Shown: positions 52,028-60,670, counted from the first letter of the stretch. The stretch is 64,000 nt of DNA from an uncultured Porphyromonadaceae bacterium (GCA_902491515.1 CABUIC010000005.1:1-64000), one strand, 5' to 3'. Notes: a model not told the origin generated them from the letters alone. Made by a program: numbers and translations.

Positions 52028-54601
52028 TCATTTCCGCGGACCGTAGAGTTTTTTCACGCTCTGCGGAAGATTTTCCCACACGGCCTTGGGGAAACAAAAG
52101 AGCTTTCCGTCGCTGTAGCGCCTCAGCAACACACCGTCCGCCTTGTCATCGGGACAGCGCAGGCTGAATGTCCCGCGCTGGGGAAGCGCGCCCTTGGCCC
52201 AGTACATCACCTGCTGGCGCATCGCCGCCTTGAAGTCCGACGGCCGGTTGGTGACCGATGTGGACTTTACCGGCTCGAAAGTCCATGTTTTTCGGGGCGT
52301 GGCGCACCAGTAGGGCACGTTCAGGTCCATGATATTGAGCCCGAAAGCCGACAGGGCGCTGTTGACTTCCCTGATTTTCGCGCCCGACAGGGCCTTCATC
52401 AGCTCTTCCGTGGGCAGGGAGTTTCCGAAGAAGCTGTAAGCGACGTCGTAAATATCCGGCAGGTAGTCGTCCGCCCCTAAGACTCGCCAGGCCGAAGGGC
52501 ACTCCACGGCGAGGCCGATTTTGCCGTACTTGGCCTTGGAAGAGTCGCTCAGACGACGCCACTCATCCTTCGAGAAGAAACCGTACTTTCCGTCGCGCAC
52601 CACCGTGAGGTCAAGGTTCTTGGGCGCGGTGCGCATCGTCGGCTCCGTCGCTGCCGGCTCGAAGTCGAGGAGCGTCCGCACCCTCGCCGGCATGGAGGTG
52701 GTAAAAGCCCGTACTCCTCCTTTGGGACCGAAGTAATAGGTCAGATGTTTGCCAGTCGAGGCCGAAGTCTCGTTAAGAAGGTACGGAATGCCGGAAACGA
52801 TAGTGTCGCCTCTGGTACCTGTGAGGGCGCGGTTCGCCTTTGAGAGATTCGCGTTGATGGAGTCCGCTGCCTGAATCGTCAGGAGGGTGTGCCCTACCTC
52901 CAGTTCAGGAGCCTCCCCGCGGGTCGACATCCGGGAAAACTCATGGGGGGAAAGGATTTTTGCACCCCCGGTCATTCCTACTGCCACACCACGGACCGCA
53001 TAACCGCTTCCATCCATTCGTCCGGGCATTTTTTTCGCTGATGAATATCCGTAAGGGCCTGTCTCGCCCTTCCTGAGCTGGATGTCGTACTTCCGCCACG
53101 TCTCCGGAAGCGCCAGCGTACTTTTTCCGAGTTCGCTTTTCTTCCCGCGGTAGATTACCTGAACAAGGCGTTGTTTCTGCTCCGTATATGGCTCGTCCTT
53201 ATAATAATACGGACCTCCCAGCAACTTGGCCCTGGAGAATCCGCGGGCTTTGAGTGTCTTGTTTATCTGATCGGTTTTACTTTCGAGCACAGCGACTTCC
53301 GATTTGGTGGGCGCTGTGGAGCTATACCACCGCTGGAGCTTGTCGTGGCTGAGCTTTACTGACTCGAAATATGAAAACACCACGTAGTTGCCGTCGATTT
53401 CCATTCCGAAGCCCTCGACAAAGGTCGTGCCCGGCAAGCTGTTGGACCCGTCCTTTTCCCGGATTCTCACGCTACCGTCCTTCGCGTCGTAATAAATTAG
53501 GTCGACATATTCCTCCCCGGGAGCTTTGGGTGCCTCCTTGGCTGCGGAGGCCTCCTTCTTCATAGCGAAGCTGAGAACGGCGGTCTGACCTTCGATGACG
53601 CTGACGGTGCGCTCCTCAGGAGTATAGCCCCGGGCGCTGATTTGAACAGTATGCTTTCCTGCGGGGAGGTCCGTAAAAATCTCCGGAGATCTACCCCAGC
53701 GGGCGCCTCCGTCGATGAGGATGTCGGCGCCGATAGGCGTGACGTCTACGTTCAGCGAGCCGAAGGTCCTCCGGAGTTCGCCGAAGGCGCAGCGAGTCGT
53801 CTCGTCAGCGCGAACCTCCACGTTCCTGACCTCCGGGGCGCAGCCCGGAGCACGGACCTCCACGCTGTAGTAGCCCGGCGAGAGCGCGGTAGCTTTCAGC
53901 GCGGCCCGCTCGCCGTTCACGTAGAACTCCGCCCCTGCCGTCGGGCAGCTCAGCTCGAGCGTACCGGCCTGCTTCCGCAGATTCACGTACACCTGCGCCT
54001 TCTTCGAGGCCCCGACGGTCACCGTTCCTGAGGCTGAGTCGTAGCCAGGGGCTGTTACCTTATATATATAGGAACCCACGGGCAGGAAGGCGCGGGCGTC
54101 GCCCGAAGAGCTGACGGCGTACTGCTTGCCGTCGATGGTCAGCACGGCGTGGACGGGACTGATCTGGAATACGGCATAGTTCGAGGCCGGGGCGGCCGCC
54201 GCCGCGGGGGCGGAGGTCGAGGCGGCCGCGCGGAGGCGCAGCTCGTAGACCCGCGAGCCTTCGAGGGCCGGGATTTCGGGATTTTCTTCGGCAAAGGTCA
54301 CCATCCGCGGATAGTGCCCGGGCGCCTTCACGCGCAGGCGCTGACTGCCGCGGGGCATATACACAAGGTATTCCCCCGCCGAATACTCCACCCCGCCGAG
54401 CACGTCGCCCTCGAATATCAGGCCCTCGAGCGGAATCTGGACCTTCACCAGCGAGGCGCGCTCCCCGTTCAGGTCGTAGCGCATCATGTAGCCCGGCAGA
54501 GGGTCAGTGAACCTGAACGACTCCACGGCAAGCTCCTGGCCCTGCGCCAGAAGGCACAGCGCCGAAAGAAGTAAACCGTAAATCAGCCGCTTGTATTCCA
54601 T
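52028..54601 (-). CDS. Exported PEGA-domain protein
   Basis: An 857-aa exported protein. Signal peptide MEYKRLIYGLLLSALCLLAQG. About residues 145-360 hold three or four PEGA-type beta modules (VHAVLTIDGKQYAV..., AEFYVNGERAAL..., ADILIDGGARWGRSPEIF), usually surface sugar- or wall-binding. The remaining ~480 residues are of unknown family and contain a duplicated helical motif (YGFFSKDEWRRLSDSSKAKY near 672; FCFPKAVWENLPQSVKKLYG at the C-terminus). The start at 54601 is fixed by the promoter just upstream and by the signal peptide. Confidence 0.82.
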   Translation of the reverse strand: MEYKRLIYGLLLSALCLLAQGQELAVESFRFTDPLPGYMMRYDLNGERASLVKVQIPLEGLIFEGDVLGGVEYSAGEYLVYMPRGSQRLRVKAPGHYPRMVTFAEENPEIPALEGSRVYELRLRAAASTSAPAAAAAPASNYAVFQISPVHAVLTIDGKQYAVSSSGDARAFLPVGSYIYKVTAPGYDSASGTVTVGASKKAQVYVNLRKQAGTLELSCPTAGAEFYVNGERAALKATALSPGYYSVEVRAPGCAPEVRNVEVRADETTRCAFGELRRTFGSLNVDVTPIGADILIDGGARWGRSPEIFTDLPAGKHTVQISARGYTPEERTVSVIEGQTAVLSFAMKKEASAAKEAPKAPGEEYVDLIYYDAKDGSVRIREKDGSNSLPGTTFVEGFGMEIDGNYVVFSYFESVKLSHDKLQRWYSSTAPTKSEVAVLESKTDQINKTLKARGFSRAKLLGGPYYYKDEPYTEQKQRLVQVIYRGKKSELGKSTLALPETWRKYDIQLRKGETGPYGYSSAKKMPGRMDGSGYAVRGVAVGMTGGAKILSPHEFSRMSTRGEAPELEVGHTLLTIQAADSINANLSKANRALTGTRGDTIVSGIPYLLNETSASTGKHLTYYFGPKGGVRAFTTSMPARVRTLLDFEPAATEPTMRTAPKNLDLTVVRDGKYGFFSKDEWRRLSDSSKAKYGKIGLAVECPSAWRVLGADDYLPDIYDVAYSFFGNSLPTEELMKALSGAKIREVNSALSAFGLNIMDLNVPYWCATPRKTWTFEPVKSTSVTNRPSDFKAAMRQQVMYWAKGALPQRGTFSLRCPDDKADGVLLRRYSDGKLFCFPKAVWENLPQSVKKLYGPRK

Positions 54602-54609
54602 TGCCACCG

Positions 54610-54617
54610 CAAAGATA
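54610..54617 (-). promoter_or_regulatory. -7 element of the PEGA gene
   Basis: Minus-strand TATCTTTG ending 8 nt before the ATG, so the leader is at most a few bases. Confidence 0.65.
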
Positions 54618-54624
54618 CGATTAA

Positions 54625-54656
54625 TTTTGATTATACCGAAATATTGCGTACTTTTG
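54625..54656 (+). promoter_or_regulatory. Promoter of ftsE
   Basis: TTTTG (54625-54629), 19 nt, TACTTTTG (54649-54656), only 6 nt before the ATG at 54663. It is divergent from, and nearly back-to-back with, the PEGA promoter. Confidence 0.7.
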
Positions 54657-54662
54657 CACGCT

Positions 54663-55358
54663 ATGCAGACCTCAGAAGATACAGCCTCCGCAGCCACCCC
54701 TATCATCGAATACAAGGGCGTGGACATTCTCCGCAACGAGCACGTGGTGCTCAAAGATGTAAATTTCTCCGTCGACCCCGGAGAGATGGTATATCTCGTG
54801 GGGCGCGTCGGCTCCGGTAAATCCTCTCTCCTGAAGACCCTCTACGGCGAGGTCCCCGTCACCTCCGGCGAAGCCCGCATCTTCGACTACGACCTCCGCA
54901 ACCTCCGCCGGCGAGACGTTCCCTTCCTCCGCCGGCGCATCGGAATCGTATTCCAGGATTTCCAGCTTCTGATGGACCGCACGGCATACGCCAACCTCGA
55001 GTTCGTCCTCGAGGCCACAGGATGGAAGGACCGCGAGGCCCGCGACGAGCGTATAGACCAGGTTCTCCGCGAAGTCGGAATGCTCACGAAGGCCTACAAG
55101 ATGCCCCACGAGCTCTCCGGAGGCGAGCAGCAGCGAATTGTCATAGCCCGCGCCCTCCTTAACCGCCCCGAGCTGATTCTCGCCGACGAACCCACCGGAA
55201 ACCTCGACCCCGCCACCTCCGAGCAGATTATGGCCCACCTCTACGACATCGCCCGGAACACCGACACAGCCGTAATAATGGCAACCCACAACCTTACAAT
55301 GCTCGACACCTTCCCCGGACGCACACTCCGCTGCGACGGCAAGGAACTAATCTCCTGA
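54663..55358 (+). CDS. ftsE: Cell division ABC transporter ATP-binding protein FtsE
   Basis: A 231-aa ABC ATPase. Walker A LVGRVGSGKSSLLKTLYG; Q-loop VFQDFQLLMDR; signature LSGGEQQRIVIARALL; Walker B LILADEPTGNLDP; H-loop MATHN. The FQDFQLL and NLDP blocks are typical of FtsE, which with FtsX activates septal wall hydrolases. No ftsX is in the window. The ATG at 54663 is used because an upstream ATG (54591) precedes the promoter. Confidence 0.88.
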   Translation: MQTSEDTASAATPIIEYKGVDILRNEHVVLKDVNFSVDPGEMVYLVGRVGSGKSSLLKTLYGEVPVTSGEARIFDYDLRNLRRRDVPFLRRRIGIVFQDFQLLMDRTAYANLEFVLEATGWKDREARDERIDQVLREVGMLTKAYKMPHELSGGEQQRIVIARALLNRPELILADEPTGNLDPATSEQIMAHLYDIARNTDTAVIMATHNLTMLDTFPGRTLRCDGKELIS

Positions 55359-55396
55359 GCCTCTCTGCGCTGGCGACATTTCGCCTCATCCCTCTC

Positions 55397-56535
55397 CATG
55401 AACCACCGGCTCTACCTCTCTGCCTTCTCCAATACCCTCGACCTGAGCCTCGCCGACCTATCCCTCCGCGCCCCGGCATCTCTCGGCCTTCTCGGAGCCG
55501 CCGGAGACATCTCCCTCAATTCCGGCTCCGACCTGGGGAACTAAGGACGGGCTATGAGGCCGGAATGTACCGCAACATCGTCCAGCGGGCACGCCTCTCG
55601 GGCTTCGGAAGCACCGTGGCCGACGGCATCGAGCCGAGAGCCTTCCGCCCCTTCGAGACGCGCATCTACGCCGACGTCACGCTGCGCCCGCTTCCCTGGC
55701 TCGGAATAACTGCCGATATCGAGCTCTACTGGAAACGCGTCTACAACCAGCCCGAGAACGTCGGGCAGATTCTCGACCTCCTTCAGTCCGACTACTACTC
55801 CCCCAGATATATAATGGTAGGCTCAGGCTACAACACCGGTGCTAACCTGACCCTCCGGAAGGAAGCCGGAAGCCTCACGGCATCCCTCTCAGCCGGCTAC
55901 GGCGTCGCCCGGCGGAAATACCCCGGATTCGGCTCATATACCCGTGGCCGCACCAATCCGGGCATTTCCCTCCTTTCCGCTACTACACTTTCGACATCAA
56001 GGGCGTCCCCGGACGCACATACCGCATCGTCGCCGACTATGAGGACCTCCATGCCGAGGCCGAGTGCACCATGCCATTTCCCACCTCCATAGACTCCATC
56101 GCCGTGCGCAGCATTCAGGGCAACGACTCACTACGGTCCGCCACCCTGCACTTCACAGCCCCTGCCGACTGCCCGGCTTACTTCTGCGTGACACTCCGCG
56201 ACCTCGACCCGCGCGGCCGCCCCCTTCCGGCCATGATGGGATGCGTCCGCGCCGACGTCCCCGGCGTACACATGGAGCTCCCCCTCCTCCGCCCCAAGAA
56301 CTCTCTCGACACCGTGCCTTTCATCCCGCAGTTCACCATCGGACAGCGTTACGACGTCACGCTCTGCCGCGTCTCCCCCGAGGTCTACGAATTCTGGGAC
56401 GGCTACAACAACCTCACAATCTTCGGCGGCTCTCAGTTCGTCAGCGCCTCCTCATCCCTCAAGGGGAACATCAGAGGCGGTTTCGGCGTATGGAGCGCTC
56501 AGGGAGCCTCCACCAGACTCCTCGAAGTGAAGTAA
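55397..56535 (+). pseudogene. Fused relic of a TonB-dependent receptor and a DUF4249 gene
   Basis: Broken reading frames. About 55397-55545 and, after a frameshift, 55530-55970 read as outer-membrane barrel sequence of a TonB-dependent receptor (RTGYEAGMYRNIVQRARLSG, LGITADIELYWKRVYNQ). From about 55970 a third frame carries the C-terminal half of a DUF4249 lipoprotein (FDIKGVPGRTYRIVADYEDL to the end, GNIRGGFGVWSAQGASTRLL). Receptor/DUF4249 pairs are normally adjacent in Bacteroidota. A deletion removed the receptor 3' end and the DUF4249 5' half. The 56071-56535 stretch alone keeps an open frame of 154 codons. Confidence 0.72.
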
Positions 56536-56623
56536 CCGGAGCGCGCAAGGCGCCCCGGGTGCAAACTTTTTCTCCCTCCGTGCCGTTTTATAGGAAAACA
56601 CGCTTTATCTTACTGTTTATACT

Positions 56624-57670
56624 ATGCGACACGTTTTAATCTGCCTCCTTCCCGCTTTAGCTCCCCTCGGCGCTCTCGCCGCAGAAAGCTCCACGGCCGC
56701 CTCCGACTCAATCAATATCGTCTTCACCGACGAGGCGATGGCCCCGAGAATAGTTATCAAGGCCGACGACGGCTCATTCCCCGCGCCCGCGGAAATCGAC
56801 GACTCCAATTCGATACGCATGACCGCCACTCCCGACGGTTATCTCGCCGAAAACGTCACTATTTCCAACGGCGGATTTCTTTTCTACGCTCCCCTGCCCT
56901 CCGATTCCCTCCCGCAGGAGGAATGGCAGAAAGTGTACTACAACCTTCCCTTCTGGGCCGAGCGGCCCGTGCTGATCCGATACCTCAATCCACTCTACCG
57001 TGTGTTCAGCACCGTCGCCCCCTCCGACAACTATATAGACATCGAGGACGGTACTTACTCCATACATTATTTCACCCGCAAGCAGCAGGAGTCCGTCGCC
57101 GACCAATTCTATGAACTTTTCAGCATCGTCGACGCCGATGACCCGACCCCCGACGATCAGCCGCGCGAACTGTTCCTTGTGAACATGTACAACGAGGCAA
57201 TTCCCGTCCCCGAATCCTCGACGGGCATTTACCAGGCACAGGTCACTCTCCCCGACGACTATTTCAAAGTATGCTACCAGAGCGCAGGATACTACATTCC
57301 CGCCTTCGCTTTCGGTCCCGCCAGCCCGGAGGAAAGCGTGCTTGAAGGCGGCAGGCCGTGCGCCCTCACCTACGGCATGAACACATATCAGGCCTTCACC
57401 TACTCCACAGCCGCCGCTTCTCCCGATACAAGACTCAAGGCCGGAGAGGACGCCTATGTAACGATTACCCTCGACGGGGAGCGGTCCTCACTGCTCATCA
57501 ACCCAGTCAACGAAGGCCCCGTTACTGCCATTGCCGGTGTCGACGCTTCCGCCTCCGCCTCGCGGCCACTGTATTTCACCCCCGCCGGGCTCGCCGTCGA
57601 CTCCCCATCCGTTCCGGGCCTCTATATCCTCCGTCAGGGCTCCGACGTCCGGAAAATCCTCGTCCGCTGA
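56624..57670 (+). CDS. Exported hypothetical protein with Por-like tail
   Basis: A 348-aa exported protein of no family I recognise. Signal peptide MRHVLICLLPALAPLGALAA; beta-rich body with IRMTATPDGYLAENVTISNG and DDYFKVCYQSAGYYIPAF. The C-terminus (RPLYFTPAGLAVDS, PGLYILRQGSDVRKILVR) resembles Bacteroidota Por/T9SS sorting tails. Probably exported to the outer membrane or beyond. Confidence 0.7.
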   Translation: MRHVLICLLPALAPLGALAAESSTAASDSINIVFTDEAMAPRIVIKADDGSFPAPAEIDDSNSIRMTATPDGYLAENVTISNGGFLFYAPLPSDSLPQEEWQKVYYNLPFWAERPVLIRYLNPLYRVFSTVAPSDNYIDIEDGTYSIHYFTRKQQESVADQFYELFSIVDADDPTPDDQPRELFLVNMYNEAIPVPESSTGIYQAQVTLPDDYFKVCYQSAGYYIPAFAFGPASPEESVLEGGRPCALTYGMNTYQAFTYSTAAASPDTRLKAGEDAYVTITLDGERSSLLINPVNEGPVTAIAGVDASASASRPLYFTPAGLAVDSPSVPGLYILRQGSDVRKILVR

Positions 57671-57720
57671 ATCCGGGCCGAACCCAAGCATCACTCTGCC
57701 TGCTTTTTTTCTCAAAAAAA

Positions 57721-57752
57721 TTTGCATAATTAATTTTTTAGTTATACCTTTG
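57721..57752 (+). promoter_or_regulatory. Promoter of the blaI-type operon
   Basis: TTTG (57721-57724), exactly 20 nt, TACCTTTG (57745-57752). An operator-like inverted repeat fills the spacer. Confidence 0.8.
57728..57743. promoter_or_regulatory. Operator 1 (AATTAA-TTTT-TTAGTT)
   Basis: 6-4-6 inverted repeat with one mismatch, placed between the -33 and -7 boxes. Same half-site as operator 2, 32 bp away centre to centre (about three helical turns). Confidence 0.65.
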
Positions 57753-57759
57753 CCGCATC

Positions 57760-57775
57760 AACTAATAAATTAGTT
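57760..57775. promoter_or_regulatory. Operator 2 (AACTAA-TAAA-TTAGTT)
   Basis: Perfect 6-4-6 inverted repeat at about +1 to +17, just ahead of the regulator ATG. It fits a dimeric winged-helix BlaI-type repressor acting on its own promoter. Confidence 0.75.
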
Positions 57776-57785
57776 TTGCAAGCCG

Positions 57786-58169
57786 ATGAAAGCTGGTAGA
57801 AAACCCCGGATGCTCACCGAAAAGGAAGCATTCATCATGAACATCCTCTGGGACAGCGAGCGCCCGCTCTACGTCCGCGAGATTCTCGAAAAATATCCCG
57901 AGCCCCGGCCCCACTTCAACACCGTGGCCACCACTGTCCGGATCCTTGAGGACAAGGGCTACGTCGCCCACGAAGTCGTCGGCGGCTCGCACCGCTTCAT
58001 TGCCATCGCCTCCCGCGACGATTTCCGCGCACGCGGCCTCGCCGACCTCATCCGCGACTACTTCGCCGGCTCATACAAGAGCGCCGTGTCGGCCCTCGTC
58101 GAGGAGGAGAAAATCTCTGTCGACGAACTTCGCGAGATTATCGACATTATCGAGAAGAAAGGGCAATAG
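57786..58169 (+). CDS. BlaI/MecI/CopY family repressor
   Basis: A 127-aa winged-helix repressor. N-terminal DNA-binding domain LTEKEAFIMNILWDSERPLY, VREILEKYPEPRPHFNTVATTVRILEDKGYV; C-terminal dimerisation helix EKISVDELREIIDIIEKKG. In BlaI the domain boundary is cut when a BlaR-type protease is activated. The protease gene follows after 2 nt. Autoregulation through the two operators upstream is likely. Confidence 0.92.
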   Translation: MKAGRKPRMLTEKEAFIMNILWDSERPLYVREILEKYPEPRPHFNTVATTVRILEDKGYVAHEVVGGSHRFIAIASRDDFRARGLADLIRDYFAGSYKSAVSALVEEEKISVDELREIIDIIEKKGQ

Positions 58170-58171
58170 TC

Positions 58172-59707
58172 ATGGGCTCGCTCTTCTCCTATTCCATCTG
58201 CGCCGGGCTCGTCCTCGCAGTCATGTACCTTGTCTACAAGTGGCTCATGGCCGCCGAGCGCCAGCACGCCTACAACCGCAGCCTCCTCCTCGGCATCTAC
58301 GCCGTGGCCCTCCTCGTCCCCGGTCTCATGCTCCGTCTCCACGGGCTCCTGTCCCCGGCCCCGACAGGCGCCGCGACCGTCGGTTTCGAGCTCATTCCCC
58401 TCGGCGCGGACCCTGCGGCTTCCGAACCCGCCTCCGCCTCCTGGCTCCGCGCACTGATATGGAGCTACCTCGCCGGAATGGCCCTCACAGGAGCCGCCTC
58501 TGTCCTCACCGCAATCCGCCTCGCCGCCGTTATCGCCTCCGGCGAAAAGATTCACTCCGGCGGAAAGTACACCATCGTCCTCCTCGACCGACCCGACATC
58601 GCCCCCTTCAGCTGGCGAAAGTACATCGTCATGTCCCGCGCGGACTATGCCGCCGCCGGACCGCTCATCACAGCCCATGAATGCCGTCACCTCGCCCTCC
58701 GCCACTGGATTGACCTCGCCGTCGCGCAGGCCATTGCCGTGCTCATGTGGTACAACCCCGCCGCGTGGCTCATGCGCGAGGAGCTCAAGACCGTCCACGA
58801 ATACCAGGCCGACGAGGCCGTACTCCGTAGCGGCGTCAACGCCCGCGAATACCAGATGCTACTAATAAAAAAGGCTGTCGGCGCGAGATTCCCGTCACTC
58901 GCCAACAGCCTGAATCACAGTAAACTTAAAAAGCGTATCACTATGATGTACAATTCCGAGACATCCCCGCGGCGGCGCCGTCTGCGCGCCCTGTCGCTGG
59001 CCCCGGCTCTGGCCGCGGCCCTCATCGGGGCGAACGTCCCCTTCGTGTCCAACGCCCTCAACGCACTCGCGTCCACCGAGCTCTCTGCCCCGGCCGGCGT
59101 TTCCGACACCAAAGTTAGTCAAAATTCCGAACCCGCGCAAGAAATGGACGCTGTCGTAGTCGTTGGCTATGCCGCCTCCGGCAACGAAAAGTCCACGAAG
59201 GGCGACATCGTCGCCGTCTCCGACAACAAGGTCGCTCCCGCCAACGAAATGGCTTCCTACCCCGGAGGCGACGCCGAGCTCATGAAATACCTCGCCTCCT
59301 CCATCTCCTACCCTCTGGAGGCCCAGAAAACCGGCAAAGAAGGCCGCGTGGCCGTAAGATTCACCGTCCTCGCCGACGGTTCCGTAGCCAACCCGCAGAT
59401 TCTCAAGTCCGTTTCCCCCGAGCTCGACGCCGAAGCCCTCCGCGTAATCGGCGCCATGCCAAAATGGAAGCCCGCGCGTGAGAACGGCAAAGCCGTGCCC
59501 TCGTCCTTCGTCCTCCCCGTCGAGTTCAGACTCATGAAGGACGAGCCCGAAAAGCCCAAGGCCAAGCCCGTAGTATTCATCGACGGAGTCCGCACCGACA
59601 ACGCCGACCTCGCGTCAATCCCCTCCTCGTCAATCGCCTCCATCGATGTCGACAAGAGCGATCCCGCACATCCCGAAGGAATCTTGCGCGTCACCCTGAA
59701 GAAATAA
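58172..59707 (+). CDS. BlaR1-like M56 peptidase with TonB C-terminal and plug-like segments
   Basis: A 511-aa membrane protease. About four transmembrane helices in the first ~280 residues; zinc site HECRH (169-173) and downstream Glu in VHEYQADEAVL. After a membrane helix near 280 the exterior part holds a SusC-plug-like strand VVVVGYAASGNEKS (about 328), a TonB C-terminal domain (about 361-455: YPGGDAELMKYLASSISYP, GRVAVRFTVLADGSV), and a short plug-like tail (VVFIDGVRTDNADLASI). No penicillin-binding sensor domain. It probably responds to an envelope signal and inactivates the upstream repressor. Confidence 0.85.
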   Translation: MGSLFSYSICAGLVLAVMYLVYKWLMAAERQHAYNRSLLLGIYAVALLVPGLMLRLHGLLSPAPTGAATVGFELIPLGADPAASEPASASWLRALIWSYLAGMALTGAASVLTAIRLAAVIASGEKIHSGGKYTIVLLDRPDIAPFSWRKYIVMSRADYAAAGPLITAHECRHLALRHWIDLAVAQAIAVLMWYNPAAWLMREELKTVHEYQADEAVLRSGVNAREYQMLLIKKAVGARFPSLANSLNHSKLKKRITMMYNSETSPRRRRLRALSLAPALAAALIGANVPFVSNALNALASTELSAPAGVSDTKVSQNSEPAQEMDAVVVVGYAASGNEKSTKGDIVAVSDNKVAPANEMASYPGGDAELMKYLASSISYPLEAQKTGKEGRVAVRFTVLADGSVANPQILKSVSPELDAEALRVIGAMPKWKPARENGKAVPSSFVLPVEFRLMKDEPEKPKAKPVVFIDGVRTDNADLASIPSSSIASIDVDKSDPAHPEGILRVTLKK

Positions 59708-59732
59708 CAGCTTTACATACTCCCTAAACACC

Positions 59733-59771
59733 GCGGCGCGGACTCAGCGATTGAGTTCCGCGCCGCTTTTT
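59733..59771 (+). terminator. Terminator after the M56 peptidase gene
   Basis: Stem GCGGCGCGG-ACTCA / TGAGT-T-CCGCGCCGC with a GCGAT loop and one bulge, followed by TTTTTCC. Confidence 0.85.
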
Positions 59772-59801
59772 CCTTATTTACAACAGTTTCGGTTCAGACA
59801 T

Positions 59802-59866
59802 AAAAAAAAATTACTCGTCGTCACGACGAATAATCTTCTTACCTTAAATCTAATACCATGAAAAAC
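59802..59866 (-). ncRNA. Candidate small RNA with terminator hairpin
   Basis: On the minus strand: a TAACTTTG box at 59879-59872, an expected start near 59866, then a 6-codon frame ATG-GTA-TTA-GAT-TTA-AGG-TAA (59859-59839). After it comes a near-perfect 12-bp hairpin (59834-59810, ATTATTCGTCGT / ACGACGAGTAAT) followed directly by nine U. The whole would be a ~65-nt RNA. No gene follows in that direction except the antisense end of the M56 gene. The wider stretch 59708-60018 holds only this unit and two terminators. Confidence 0.5.
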
Positions 59867-59871
59867 TGATG

Positions 59872-59903
59872 CAAAGTTACTGCTTTTTATGTTATAAAAC
59901 ATA
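59872..59903 (-). promoter_or_regulatory. Promoter and operator-like palindrome of the small RNA
   Basis: TAACTTTG on the minus strand at 59879-59872. The region where -33 and spacer should lie carries a perfect 6-4-6 inverted repeat TATGTT-ATAA-AACATA (59888-59903), a likely regulator site. The -33 match (GTTTT) is weak. Confidence 0.5.
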
Positions 59904-59976
59904 TTTCCGGGGAATATTTTTCTGAATTTAACTCTATTTAACTTTTAAAGATGTGTAATTCGGAGAAAAACAGGCG

Positions 59977-60006
59977 CAACCGCCATCCGAGGCCGGAGGG
60001 CGGTTG
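59977..60006 (-). terminator. Terminator after the MBL hydrolase gene
   Basis: Stem CAACCGCC-A-TCCG / CGGA-G-GGCGGTTG with loop AGGC. On the minus strand a T5 run follows 6 nt beyond. Confidence 0.6.
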
Positions 60007-60018
60007 TGTGGTGCGTTC

Positions 60019-60669
60019 TTATAAGTACGGATTGTACCGCGCTTCCGCTCCGATGGTTGTGGCGGGGCCGTGGCCGGGGTAGACGGTGGTGGCTACAGGG
60101 AGGGTCAGGAGTTTTTTGCGGATGGCGGCCACGAGCTGAGGATGGCTCCCGCCGGGAAGGTCCGTGCGGCCTATGCTCCCCTGAAAGAGGGCGTCGCCGG
60201 TGAGAACGAAGCCGCCGGTGGCGCTGTATAGCGCTATGCTCCCGGGCGAATGCCCCGGAACATGGAGGACCAGAAGCTCGTCGTCGCCAACGGCCACGAG
60301 GTCGCCGTCGCGAAGCACCGCATCGCTCACTACAGGCTCCGGCTCTCCCCCGCAGGACAGCATCCCGAAGGCCCGCATCTGCGCAGCCACGCGCTCGCCG
60401 AGGAAAGCGTCGTCGGGATGGGAGGCAACCTTAGCTCCGTAGCGGGCGCGCACATAATTGTCGCCGAAGCAATGGTCCACGTGCAGGTGGGTATTGATTA
60501 TCTGAGTTATCTTCAGGGAATTGTCAGCCACAAAGCGGTCGAATTCCGCGCATTCGCGGGCCGTATTCATCCCGGGGTCGACAACCGCGGCATCAGAGGT
60601 TTCGGGATTTATAACAAGATAGGTGTTCTCGCCGAAGGTATTGAACACAAAACGCTGGACTCTAAGCAT
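60019..60669 (-). CDS. MBL-fold hydrolase, glyoxalase II-like
   Basis: A 216-aa metallo-beta-lactamase-fold hydrolase. Dinuclear metal motif NTHLHVDH, further ligands in VPGHSPGS, LTGDALF and the final His in VYPGHGPATT. Similar to hydroxyacylglutathione hydrolases, but Bacteroidota usually lack glutathione, so the thioester substrate is open. It starts 1 nt after the rsmG stop. Confidence 0.88.
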   Translation of the reverse strand: MLRVQRFVFNTFGENTYLVINPETSDAAVVDPGMNTARECAEFDRFVADNSLKITQIINTHLHVDHCFGDNYVRARYGAKVASHPDDAFLGERVAAQMRAFGMLSCGGEPEPVVSDAVLRDGDLVAVGDDELLVLHVPGHSPGSIALYSATGGFVLTGDALFQGSIGRTDLPGGSHPQLVAAIRKKLLTLPVATTVYPGHGPATTIGAEARYNPYL

Positions 60670-60670
60670 A

